From NCBI GenBank assembly GCA_963789165.1, contig CAWBJP010000012.1:384420-448419 (forward strand): a stretch of 64,000 bases of DNA, written 5' to 3'. The notes below the pieces were generated by a model. That model saw only the letters and a program-made list of their open reading frames with translations. It was not told the DNA's origin and ran no database searches. This DNA comes from CAWBJP01 sp963789165. GTDB lineage: Bacteria > Actinomycetota > Acidimicrobiia > IMCC26256 > BP-133. A program made the position numbers and the translations under genes. Of the stretch, positions 31,933-40,216 are shown in pieces (the stretch's first letter is position 1; each line of letters opens with the position of its first letter).

Positions 31933-33188
31933 CCGCCCGGCGACGTCAGAGCGGCGCCACCCGGAAGCCGGCGCTGATCGATGGCCCGGAGCACCTCGTC
32001 CCGATGGGACGGGTCGCGCGTCTCCAGGGTGAGGTGCACCTCCACCTGGTCCACGGGCAGATCCACGCCCGAGCGGTGGTGCTCCACGTCGACGACATTC
32101 AGGCCCAGGTCGGCCAGGGCCCCGGTCAGGCGGTGGAGCTCCCCGGGCCGGTCATGGAGGGCGACGCGGATCAGGAGGTAACGGCCGGCGGCCGTGAGCC
32201 CGTGCCGGATGACCCGCATGAGCAGGGTGGGATCCACGTTGCCGCCCGAGAGCACCAGGCAGGTCGGCTCGCCCGTCCCGGCGGGCAGGCGCCCGGCCAG
32301 AGCCGCGGCCAGGGGCGCGGCGCCGGCCGGCTCCACCACCGTCTTGGCCCGTTCCAGCAGCACCAGGAGGGCCCGGGAGATGTCCTCCTCGCCCACCGTG
32401 ACGACCTCGTCCACCAGCGCAGACACATGGGCCAGGGTGAGGTCGGAGACCCGTTTGTTGGCGATGCCGTCGGCCATGGTGTCGAGGCGGGGCAGGGTGA
32501 CGGGATGGCCGGCGGCCAGGGCCGCGGTCATCGACGCCGCGCCCTCGGCTTCCACCCCGACCACCCGGCACCCGGGATGGGTGGCCTTGAGCGCGGCCGC
32601 CACCCCGCTGATCAACCCGCCCCCGCCCACGGCGAGGACGAAGGTGCCCGCTTCGGGAGCCTGTTCGGCCAGTTCGAGACCGACCGTGCCCTGACCGGCG
32701 ATGACGTCGCGGTCGTCAAAGGGAGAGACGAAGACCGCGCCTGTGCGCAGGGTGTGCTCCAGCGCCGCCTCCAGCGCGTCGTCGAAGACCGCGCCGCCGA
32801 GGCGGACCTCGGCGCCGTAGCCCCGGGTGGCGGCCACCTTGGGCAGAGGGGCGGTGGCGGGCATGAAGATGGTGGCGGGCACGTCGAGCAGCGAGGCGGC
32901 CAGGGCCACCCCTTGAGCGTGGTTGCCGGCGCTGGCCGCCACCACTCCGGCCGCCCGCTCGGTGTCCGTGAGCCGGCAGATCCGGTGGTAGGCGCCCCGG
33001 ATCTTGAAGGAACCCGTGCGCTGGGTGTGCTCGGCCTTGAGGAGCAGCGGGCGTCCCGCCAGGCGCGACAGATGCTCGCTCTCCAGGACCGGAGTACGCC
33101 GGATCACGGGGGCGACGAGACGGCGAGCCGCCTCGATCTCCTCCCGGCTTACCAGGCGGGCGGGGGACGAATGTGCTTCTTCGGACAG
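31929..33188 (-). CDS. ilvA: Threonine dehydratase with C-terminal ACT domain
   Basis: PLP-dependent threonine/serine dehydratase, about 400-420 residues, producing 2-oxobutanoate. The PLP lysine is in GSFKIRGA; SAGNHAQGVALAA, the glycine loop AVGGGGLISGVAAALK and LSGGNVDPTL are all present. After ~330 residues comes an ACT-like regulatory domain (YLLIRVALHDRPGELHRLTG), as in the short single-ACT or catabolic-type enzymes. The N-terminus is unclear: the frame is open far upstream but holds no ATG/GTG/TTG near the expected start. CTG at 33188 or 33155 are candidates. It is convergent with the VIT gene. Confidence 0.88.
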   Translation of the reverse strand: MSEEAHSSPARLVSREEIEAARRLVAPVIRRTPVLESEHLSRLAGRPLLLKAEHTQRTGSFKIRGAYHRICRLTDTERAAGVVAASAGNHAQGVALAASLLDVPATIFMPATAPLPKVAATRGYGAEVRLGGAVFDDALEAALEHTLRTGAVFVSPFDDRDVIAGQGTVGLELAEQAPEAGTFVLAVGGGGLISGVAAALKATHPGCRVVGVEAEGAASMTAALAAGHPVTLPRLDTMADGIANKRVSDLTLAHVSALVDEVVTVGEEDISRALLVLLERAKTVVEPAGAAPLAAALAGRLPAGTGEPTCLVLSGGNVDPTLLMRVIRHGLTAAGRYLLIRVALHDRPGELHRLTGALADLGLNVVDVEHHRSGVDLPVDQVEVHLTLETRDPSHRDEVLRAIDQRRLPGGAALTSPGG

Positions 33189-33241
33189 GAAGCGGATGCT
33201 ACCGGGCGGCCGATCCGGATGGCCCCGGTACCATCCGAAGG

Positions 33242-33997
33242 GTGCCGAAGGGAGTGATCCGGGGCCGACCGTCCCGACGAATGCTGGTTGCCGCCCTCGC
33301 CGTGGCTGGTGCGGTGGCCGTGGCCGTGGCCCTGGCGGTGGCGGCCGGGGGCGACGACGGTGGGGAGATGGCCACGGAGACCTCCACGTCCACCACCACA
33401 TCGGGGGCGAGCGGGACCGGACCTTCCTCACCGACCACCGCCACCACCGGCGGTTCGACCACCACCTCACGCCCCGGTGCGACCTCCTCCTCCACGACCC
33501 CGTCCAATGTGCGGCCGGCGCCATGGAAGAACCCGGCGGTCCCCCGGTCCCAGGTACCGGCCGAGTTCCTCGAGGCATGGCAGAAGGCCGCCAACCGGTC
33601 CGACTGCGGCCTGCTCGTCCCCACCGTGCTCGGCCCCGAGATGGAAGGGGCGCTGGCCAAGACGTCCGACGTGAACAACAACGAGGGCTGGAACATCCGC
33701 TACCGCAAGGCCGGAGCCATCGTCGAGGTGCTGGGCCTCTTCGATCGCGACGCCCGACCCGAGGAGCAGAAGCCGGCGTCGTTCTCCAGGACGTGGGCGG
33801 ACGGGTCGGTGGCCCAGTACGGCCCCGATGATCCCGGAGGCCTCATGGGCGCCAACCTCGACCCCGAGGGGTCCGCCAACGAAGCTGTCCTGATCGTCAC
33901 CGGCCAGCGCTGCGGCTACCGGATCTACGACACGCTGGGGAAGACCCACCTCGAGACGGTGTTCGAAGGTCTGCGTTTCGCCGAGGGCACGGAGTAG
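33242..33997 (+). CDS. Anchored or secreted protein of unknown function
   Basis: A 251-residue protein. A short basic start (VPKGVIRGRPSRR) is followed by one hydrophobic segment (MLVAALAVAGAVAVAVALAV), then a Thr/Ser-rich linker of ~50 residues and a ~150-residue globular part with two cysteines (SDCGLLVP and GQRCGYRIY), likely outside the membrane. I do not recognise a named family. It starts with GTG at 33242. It is divergent from ilvA, with only ~50 bases between them. Confidence 0.65.
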   Translation: MPKGVIRGRPSRRMLVAALAVAGAVAVAVALAVAAGGDDGGEMATETSTSTTTSGASGTGPSSPTTATTGGSTTTSRPGATSSSTTPSNVRPAPWKNPAVPRSQVPAEFLEAWQKAANRSDCGLLVPTVLGPEMEGALAKTSDVNNNEGWNIRYRKAGAIVEVLGLFDRDARPEEQKPASFSRTWADGSVAQYGPDDPGGLMGANLDPEGSANEAVLIVTGQRCGYRIYDTLGKTHLETVFEGLRFAEGTE

Positions 33998-34011
33998 CCC
34001 CCCGGAAGTCA

Positions 34012-34064
34012 GGGTCGAGGCAGGAAGTGTGGGTCGAGGCAGGACCTCAGGGGTCGAGGTAGAT
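34012..34064 (+). repeat. Three short direct repeats at a gene end
   Basis: GGGTCGAGG(C/T)AG(G/A) occurs at 34012, 34031 and 34051, spaced 19 and 20 bases apart. The last copy encodes the C-terminal YLDP of the minus-strand phosphodiesterase; the other two lie beyond its stop. The unit looks like local slippage duplication. The preceding CCCCCCGGAAGTCA resembles part of the tuf-rpsJ repeat unit. Confidence 0.6.
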
Positions 34065-35620
34065 GAACCCCGCCCCCTCGTCGCGGAAGCTGACTCCGGC
34101 GCCGGTCAGGCTGGCGTCCCAGTCGCCCCGCGACCTCGGGGTTGGTCTCCTCCATGCCATGGTCGGCCACCAGGAGGAACGCCGTGTCGTCGAACGCCCC
34201 GGCGCCCTCGATGGCGGCCAGGATCTCGCCGATACGCCCGTCGGTGTCGGCCACCGCCGCCGCCGCGATCTCCGACCGGGGCCCGCCCGCGTGGAAGGCG
34301 GCGTCGGTCAACTGGAAGCTGACCCACATGAACGTCGGGCGTCGCGGATAGTCCTCGCCGAGATACCGACCCCGCCACAACCCCACCGCCTGTTCCATGG
34401 CCAGGTGATCGATGATCGTGTTGAAGCGGTAGTCCCCAAGGGGCTGGGCGAAGGCCAGCGTGGTGTGGAGGGTGTCCTCCGGGCCGTTGGGGAACGGCGG
34501 GATCTCGCCCCGGCGGAAATAGTCGAAGGTGGAGTACGCGGCGCCGGTGTCGACCGGTTCGTTGACGGCGGCGGTGAAGGCCCCCGGATCATGGCGTCGC
34601 AGTGCGCCGAAAAGGGTCTCCACTCCGGCGGCCAGGTGCTGCATGGCTCCCGGCCAGGTGGCGGGGGAGTTGGTCGTCACCACCTCACCGCTGGCCCGGT
34701 CCCACCAGGCGTTGTGGAGGATGTGGTGATGGCCGGGGTAGGTCCCGGTCAGCACCGAGGTGTGGTTGGCCAGCGTGACGGTGGGCATCCCGGCCAAGGC
34801 TCCGTGGCGAAACGCCGTCCCCATGGTCATGAGCCGGGCCACGTTGGGCGCCGCCCCCGATGCGGCCAGGCGGTACAGCGTGTTGGGATTGCATCCGTCG
34901 AGGAGGAATCCCACCACGTGACGGGGGCGGGGGCCGGCCGGTTGAAGGAGATCGGTGAGGGCCTCGCCGTCCTGGCGGGCGAGGTAGGCGTCGGAGCGGG
35001 GCCGGCCGTCGAGCCCCACGCCCGGTCCCCGGGCGCAGCCCCATCAGGGCGGCCAGCGTGGGCGCGACGTCGATGAGCCGGCAGGAGCGGTCCAGCATCC
35101 CGAGGGAGCGGACGCCCCGCCCCGCCAGCACGAAGGGGGCCCGGGCCTGGACGACATCCAGCGAGCCGTGCTCGCCCCGGTGTCCGCCGCGTTCCTCGTA
35201 GTTGTGGGCGGCGGAATGGACCACGCACAGATCGGGAGCCATGGGGGCGTCGAAGAACTGGGCCACCTGCTCGTAGCCGTGGGGATAGGCGTTCTCGGAC
35301 CGGGTGGGAAAGCGACCGGCGGCCTCGGCGTCGTAGCCGGCGAAGCGGTCGGGGGACTGGTCGGCGAGCGGGTCGGCGCCCTCCACGGAAAGAATCTCGT
35401 AGGTGAAGGGTTCCGGTGACCTGCCGCCGCCTGTGCGCCGGCGGGAGAACCGCACCTGCCCGTCCGCCGAGTGGGCCTCGTAGGCGCCGTCCCGCACGGT
35501 GAGGACCATCTCCACCACCGCCGCCAGTTCCGGGGCGCAGAGCACCTCGAGCGCGGCGGCGGCCGAGGCGGCCCGCTCCGGTCCGGGCCCCGCAGTGGGC
35601 GGCGGAAGGTCAGGGTTCAC
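34047..35620 (-). CDS. Alkaline-phosphatase-superfamily phosphodiesterase, permuted motif order, frame-broken
   Basis: About 520 residues after repair. The first ~190 residues hold what is normally the C-terminal end of these enzymes: GGHRGEHGSLDVVQARAPFV, then LIDVAPTLAALMGL and GLDGRP. The second part holds what is normally N-terminal: VVGFLLDGCNPNTLYRLA, the nucleophile region GMPTVTLANHTSVLTGTYPG, the metal site FQLTDAAFHAGGP, and VADHGMEETNPEV. So the fold appears circularly permuted. Extra bases near 35021 and 34133 break the frame; repaired, it ends GAGFIYLDP at 34047. No signal peptide is seen. The substrate is unknown. Confidence 0.72.
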
Positions 35621-35741
35621 TGCTCATTGGTTCGACGGCCCGCTGGTTGCCCCTCCTCCCGGGGGCGCTGGTAACCTGTTCGGTCGGTCCGAAAAGTTTT
35701 CGTGGCCGGGCTTCCTGAACGTCGATGAAAGGACCGCGCGG

Positions 35742-36197
35742 GTGCGCACCTTCTCCCCCAAAGCAGCCGATATCACCCGGGCCTGGCACGTGGTCGATGC
35801 CGAGGGTCTCGTGCTCGGCCGCCTGGCCAGCGAGGTGGCCAAGGTCCTGCGCGGCAAGCACAAGCCCATCTACGCCCCCCACGTCGACACGGGTGACTTC
35901 GTCGTGGTGGTGAACGCCGCTCGCATCGCGGTCGACCCCAAGAAGGGCGCCGACAAGCGCTACTACCGCCATTCCGGCTACCCCGGAGGGCTCCGGTCGG
36001 AGACGCTGGCCGAGCTCATGGCCCGGGACCCGGAGCGCGTCATCAGGCTGGCGGTGAAGGGGATGCTCCCCAAAGGCCCACTCGGCCGGAAGATGATCAA
36101 GAAGTTGAAGATCCATGCCGGCCCCACCCACCCCCACGCCGCCCAACAGCCCCAACCCCTGGTCCTGCGCTACGCCCGGCGGGCCCGGACCGCCTAG
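35742..36197 (+). CDS. rplM: 50S ribosomal protein L13
   Basis: L13, 151 residues, an early 50S assembly protein. AWHVVDAEGLVLGRLASEVA, GKHKPIYAPHVDTGDFVVVV, the YYRHSGYPGGLRSETLAELM motif and VKGMLPKGPLGRKMIKKLKI identify it. The GTG at 35742 (RTFSPKAADITRAWHV) is the family start; the frame extends upstream without L13-like sequence. It is followed seven bases later by rpsI, the normal pair. Confidence 0.96.
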   Translation: MRTFSPKAADITRAWHVVDAEGLVLGRLASEVAKVLRGKHKPIYAPHVDTGDFVVVVNAARIAVDPKKGADKRYYRHSGYPGGLRSETLAELMARDPERVIRLAVKGMLPKGPLGRKMIKKLKIHAGPTHPHAAQQPQPLVLRYARRARTA

Positions 36198-36204
36198 GAG
36201 GATC

Positions 36205-36597
36205 GTGCCCAAGCCCCTCATCCAGACGACCGGACGGCGCAAGGAGGCCGTGGCGCGTGTGCGGCTACGTCCCGGTACCGGGATCATCCGCTGCAACAAG
36301 CGCCCCTTCGAGGGGTTCTTTCCCAACGCCACCCACCGGATGATCGTCACCGAACCACTGCGCCTCACGCAGACGGCCGAGGTCTACGACGTCGACGCCA
36401 CGCTCGACGGTGGCGGCGTGAGCGGCCAGGCGGGCGCCATGCGCCTCGGGATCGCCCGGGCCCTGGTGACGCTTGATCCGGACCTGCGGGCTCAGGTCAA
36501 GAAGGCGGGGCTGCTGACCCGCGACGCCCGGGAGAAGGAGCGCAAGAAGTACGGCCTGAAGAAGGCCCGCAAGGCTCCGCAGTACTCCAAGCGCTGA
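36205..36597 (+). CDS. rpsI: 30S ribosomal protein S9
   Basis: S9, 130 residues; its C-terminal tail reaches the P-site tRNA. QTTGRRKEAVARVRLRPGTG, GGGVSGQAGAMRLGIARAL and the end KKARKAPQYSKR are diagnostic. The GTG at 36205 has GGAGGAT just upstream. glmM follows after 16 bases. Confidence 0.96.
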   Translation: MPKPLIQTTGRRKEAVARVRLRPGTGIIRCNKRPFEGFFPNATHRMIVTEPLRLTQTAEVYDVDATLDGGGVSGQAGAMRLGIARALVTLDPDLRAQVKKAGLLTRDAREKERKKYGLKKARKAPQYSKR

Positions 36598-36613
36598 TTC
36601 TGCGGCACCGGGC

Positions 36614-37958
36614 ATGACCCTCCGCTTCGGCACCGACGGGGTGCGAGGGGTGGCGAATGTCGACCTCACCCCCGAGTTGACCGTGGCTCTGGGTCGGGCC
36701 GCGGCCCGGGCTCTCGGGGTGGACCGTCCCTTCGTGGTCGGCCGGGACACGCGGCGCTCGGGTCCGATGCTGGAGGCGGCCCTGGCGGCCGGACTGGCCG
36801 CCGAAGGCGCCGATGTGGAACTGGCCGGTGTCCTGCCCACCCCGGCCGTGGCCTATCTGGCCCAGACCGGGGACGTCCCGGGGGCGGTGATCTCCGCCAG
36901 CCACAACCCGTTCTCCGACAACGGCATCAAGTTCTTCGCCCGGGGCGGGCGGAAGCTGACCGACGAGATCGAAGCTCGGGTCGAAGCGGAGCTCGACGCG
37001 CTCCTGGCCGGGCCGCCGCCGCCCGGCCCGGCGGGAGCAGGGGTGGGAACGGTCCGGGGGTCCGCAGATCCGCTGACGGGCTACCGCGATCATCTGGAAG
37101 CGGCGCTGGAAGGCCGCCGGCTTCAGGGGCTGCGCGTGGTGATCGATTGTGGCCACGGCGCGGCCTCGCCGGTCGCCTTCCCGGTTCTCGACCGGCTCGG
37201 GGCCAAGGTCGAGGTCCGGAACGCCGAGCCCGACGGAACCAACATCAACCACCGCTCCGGCGCCACCCATCCGGAAGGCCTGCGAGCCGAGGTGGTGGCC
37301 ACCGGCGCCCAGGCCGGGTTGGCCTTCGACGGTGACGCCGACCGGCTCATCGCGGTGGACGAAAAGGGCGGGCTGGTGGATGGCGACCATCTGCTGGCCA
37401 TCGCCGCACTCGACCTGCGGGAACGGGGCCGTCTCCGCCACAACGCCGTGGTGGCCACGGTGATGGCCAACCTCGGTTTCCGGCGGGCCATGGCCGAGCA
37501 CGGCATCCGGATGGTGGAGACCCCGGTGGGGGACCGCTCCGTGCTCGAAGCCATGGAAGCCCAGGATCTCGTCCTGGGCGGCGAGCAGTCCGGACACCTG
37601 ATCTTCTCGGAGTTGGCCACCACCGGCGACGGGCTGCTCTCCGGCCTCGTCCTCCTCGACGTGATGGTCCGCAGCGCACGCCCGCTCTCTCAGCTCGCGT
37701 CGGTGGTGACCAAACTCCCCCAGGTGCTCCACAACGTCCGGGTCGCCAGCCGGGAGGGGCTGGAGGAGGCGCAGACCCTTCTGGGAGGAGGTGCGGGCGG
37801 TGGAGGCCGAGCTGGGTGACGCCGGCCGTGTCCTGGTGCGGCCCTCGGGCACCGAACCGGTGGTGAGGATCATGGTCGAAGCCGCCTCCGCCGAAGCCGC
37901 CGAAGCCTGCACCGCCCGCCTCGAAGCCGCTCTCACCGGCATTCTCGGTTCCGGCTGA
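36614..37958 (+). CDS. glmM: Phosphoglucosamine mutase, with a +1 frame break near the C-terminus
   Basis: GlmM, about 447 residues after repair, converts glucosamine-6-phosphate to the 1-phosphate for cell-wall precursors. FGTDGVRGVANVDLTPEL, the phosphoserine loop GAVISASHNPFSDNGIKFFA, the metal site AFDGDADRLIAVDE, and GGEQSGHLIF are intact. One extra G around 37783-37786 (CTGGGAGGAG) shifts the last ~55 residues; in the next frame they read EEVRAVEAELGDAGRVLVRP, SGTEPVVRIMVEA, ending at 37958. It is in the usual rplM-rpsI-glmM order, but glmS, often next, is absent here. Confidence 0.92.
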
Positions 37959-38012
37959 GCTTGTGCAGCAGTTGCAGTAGTGTCCCGCACGCCCACGCTG
38001 AAGGAGGCTTCC

Positions 38013-38363
38013 ATGAAACGTACGCCGCAAGAGGTCTTCCAGCACCACGCCGAGGCCCTCATCGCCGGCAAGATCGACGACATCGTGGCCGACTACGCCG
38101 ACGACGCCGTCTTCATCACCCCGTCGGGGGTACTACGAGGCAAGGACGGGATACGCCAGGCGTTCACCGACCTTCTCTCCGACCTGCCCAATGCCGAATG
38201 GGCGGTCCCGACCCAGATCTTCGAGGGGAACGTCCTGTTCATCGAATGGACCGCTGACTCCGCCGACGCCAGAGCCGACGACGGGATCGACACCTTCGTC
38301 TTCGGCAAGGACGGCGAGATCGAGGTCCAGACCGTCCGCTACACCCTTCAGCGGAAGAGCTGA
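38013..38363 (+). CDS. SnoaL-like / nuclear transport factor 2-fold protein
   Basis: A 116-residue protein with the cone-shaped NTF2-like signature: VFQHHAEALIAGKIDDIVAD, YADDAVFITPSGVLRGKDGI, and a C-terminal sheet (TFVFGKDGEIEVQTVRYTL). Such proteins bind or convert small hydrophobic ligands, or have no catalysis; no active site is obvious here. The ATG at 38013 has a strong AAGGAGG at 38001; an in-frame upstream ATG at 37980 lacks one. Confidence 0.75.
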   Translation: MKRTPQEVFQHHAEALIAGKIDDIVADYADDAVFITPSGVLRGKDGIRQAFTDLLSDLPNAEWAVPTQIFEGNVLFIEWTADSADARADDGIDTFVFGKDGEIEVQTVRYTLQRKS

Positions 38364-38369
38364 GCACCG

Positions 38370-38590
38370 TCATTCGCGCTTTTCCTGCCGGAGTCGCCTG
38401 AGCAGCGGGATCGCCGCGATCTTCTCGTCAGTGAGCTCGCCCCAGAGGGGTTCACTCGCCGGGCCCCTCCGCCCAGGGGTCCGGATCACCCGGTCCGGAG
38501 TCACGATCAGGTCGACGTAGACGTCGTGGGCGGTGGTGGGGATCACGCCCGCGATCGTGACGGGGGCCGGGCCGGCGGGGCATGAACCTC
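38370..38590 (-). pseudogene. Remnant of a 5-formyltetrahydrofolate cyclo-ligase family gene
   Basis: The frame ending at 38370 encodes about 70 residues (VTIAGVIPTTAHDVYVDLIV, TPDRVIRTPGRR, LTDEKIAAIPLLRRLRQ) that match the C-terminal end of 5-formyltetrahydrofolate cyclo-ligase-like proteins. The ATP-binding N-terminal two thirds are missing: the GH26-like gene begins its own 3' end immediately upstream. The apparent longer open frame (to 38798) is shadow sequence over that gene. I read it as a truncated leftover after a rearrangement. Confidence 0.55.
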
Positions 38591-38593
38591 CGG

Positions 38594-39730
38594 TCAGGAC
38601 GGTGGGGTGGCGGCCCGGTTGGTAGCGGGGGGCCAGCCGATGGTGTCGACCTGGTGGAACCAGGAGTCGTCGGCCGCCTCCTTGTAGGCCGCCTGCGACG
38701 CCGGCGACGACATGATCCGCCAGTCGCCGTGCTTGCCGTAGTCGACGTCGAAGTAGACGATGGCGGCCACGTCCGAGAAGGCGCCGCACCACGGGCACTC
38801 GGGAGTCTTGGGCTTGTCCTGGAAAGTGTCGTGGGCGACCCGGAACCAGTGCGGTTTGGCCTCCCCGTCGCTCGGCTGCTCCTGGGCGCCGTACTCGCCG
38901 ATCATGATCGGCTTGGGGTGCTCACGGGCGAACATCATGAACTCGTCGAAGATCTCGTGGACGAAGCGCCACCGGTCACCCTGGTTGCGCTTGGACACAC
39001 CCCAGTTGTAACCGTCGGAGGCGATCCAGTCGACGTACTCGTCGCCCGGGTAGAAGAAGGGGGCCGGAGGCTGGCCCCCGGTGTACTTGCGGGGGTCCTT
39101 GAAGCCGGCCGCGTTGGGGGTCCACACCCAGACGACGTTGGTGGCGCCCTCGGCCTGGAAGATGCCGTGCATCCGGCGCCAGGCGTTGATGAACTTCTCG
39201 GGGCCCTTCACCTCGCCCTGCTTGCGGTCGCCGTCCATCTCCCAGCAGTAGCGCATGAAGAACTCGTGCCCGAAGGCCTTCATGATCTGGGCCGTCTTGT
39301 GGATCACGTCGTCCCAGCTGCCGTTGTTCACCTTGTCGCTGTCGGTGCAGCCCCACCCCACCAGTGGGATGCGCCCGTGTTCGACATCCCAGGTCTCCAT
39401 CCAGGACAGTTGACCCGCCTTGGCGAACTCGTCGAAGTCGCCGTAGTAGCGGTTGTTGATGTCCAGCCGTCGCCCCAGGGCCTGCTCCAGCTTCGTGATC
39501 CCCTGTTCCTCCGGCTTGTAGTCGTCGTCATCGTCGGAGTGGACGCCCATGAGAGCCCCGGTGGCCGGAGCCAGACGTCCGGGTGAGCGCGGCGGCGCAT
39601 CCCATCCGGCATGCGGCACGTAGGCGAGGCTCTCTGCCTCTCCGTCGTGGTCGGCGGCCGCCGGTGGCGGGACGGCGGAGGCGACGGCGAGCAGGGCGAG
39701 GACGATGAGGAATCTCGGAACTCGAGTCAC
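38594..39730 (-). CDS. Secreted GH26-like glycoside hydrolase (mannanase-type)
   Basis: About 378 residues with a signal peptide (VTRVPRFLIVLALLAVASAV, cleavage near PAAADHDG). The catalytic pair of GH26-type TIM barrels is visible: the acid/base Glu in RYCWEMDG and the nucleophile Glu in PIMIGEYGAQ; VVWVWTPN and DWIASDGYNW lie between, as in beta-mannanases. It would act outside the cell on a polysaccharide, which I infer rather than see. Three in-frame GTGs (39757, 39748, 39730) are possible; 39730 gives the best signal peptide. It is divergent from acpS. Confidence 0.75.
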   Translation of the reverse strand: MTRVPRFLIVLALLAVASAVPPPAAADHDGEAESLAYVPHAGWDAPPRSPGRLAPATGALMGVHSDDDDDYKPEEQGITKLEQALGRRLDINNRYYGDFDEFAKAGQLSWMETWDVEHGRIPLVGWGCTDSDKVNNGSWDDVIHKTAQIMKAFGHEFFMRYCWEMDGDRKQGEVKGPEKFINAWRRMHGIFQAEGATNVVWVWTPNAAGFKDPRKYTGGQPPAPFFYPGDEYVDWIASDGYNWGVSKRNQGDRWRFVHEIFDEFMMFAREHPKPIMIGEYGAQEQPSDGEAKPHWFRVAHDTFQDKPKTPECPWCGAFSDVAAIVYFDVDYGKHGDWRIMSSPASQAAYKEAADDSWFHQVDTIGWPPATNRAATPPS

Positions 39731-39770
39731 AAAAGAGACTCTATCCACTTCACCCACAGTGGTCTACTCA

Positions 39771-39783
39771 TGAACACTGTTCA
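39771..39783. promoter_or_regulatory. Palindrome TGAACA-C-TGTTCA between the GH26-like gene and acpS
   Basis: A perfect 6+1+6 inverted repeat lies in the 74-base divergent gap, 22 bases before the acpS start and about 40 before the hydrolase start. It resembles, but does not fit, the actinobacterial SOS box (GAAC-N4-GTTC; here the spacer is three). It is a plausible operator for a dimeric repressor. Confidence 0.4.
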
Positions 39784-39804
39784 CAGACGGCTAAATTTCA
39801 GGCC

Positions 39805-40194
39805 ATGGCCGTGACAGGAGGACCAGTGGTCGGCGTCGGCGTCGACGCCGTCGATGTGGAACGCCTCCGCACCGCGCTGGGCCGCCGTCCCCGGCTGGCC
39901 GACCGGCTGTTCACCGTGGCGGAGCGGGCCGAGGCCGCCCGCCGGCGTGACCCCGTTCCTGGCCTGGCCGCTCGTTTCGCGGCCAAGGAAGCGGTCATGA
40001 AGTCGTTGTCGGTGGGGCTCGGTGCCTTCGCCTTCGCCGACGTGGAGGTCGTCCGGGGGCCGGGCGGAGCGCCGCGGCTCAGCGTCGGGGGCCGGGCTGC
40101 CGAACTGGCGGCCGAGCGGGCCGTGGCCGGGTGGCACCTCTCCCTCACCGACACGGCCACCGTGGCCGTGGCGGTGGCCGTCGCCTACTCGTAG
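39805..40194 (+). CDS. acpS: Holo-[acyl-carrier-protein] synthase
   Basis: AcpS, 129 residues, attaches 4'-phosphopantetheine from CoA to the acyl carrier protein. The magnesium-binding motif VVGVGVDAVDVERLR and the second motif LAARFAAKEAVMKSLSVG are present, followed by WHLSLTDTATVAVAVAVA. It lies between glmM and alr as in many actinobacteria. It is convergent with the DUF3048 gene. Confidence 0.93.
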   Translation: MAVTGGPVVGVGVDAVDVERLRTALGRRPRLADRLFTVAERAEAARRRDPVPGLAARFAAKEAVMKSLSVGLGAFAFADVEVVRGPGGAPRLSVGGRAAELAAERAVAGWHLSLTDTATVAVAVAVAYS

Positions 40195-40216
40195 CGAGCG
40201 CAGAAACCCGGCGCCG

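Noticed and set aside
39771..39783. LexA (SOS) box
   Set aside because: The GAAC and GTTC half-sites are separated by three bases rather than four, and neither neighbouring gene is an SOS gene.
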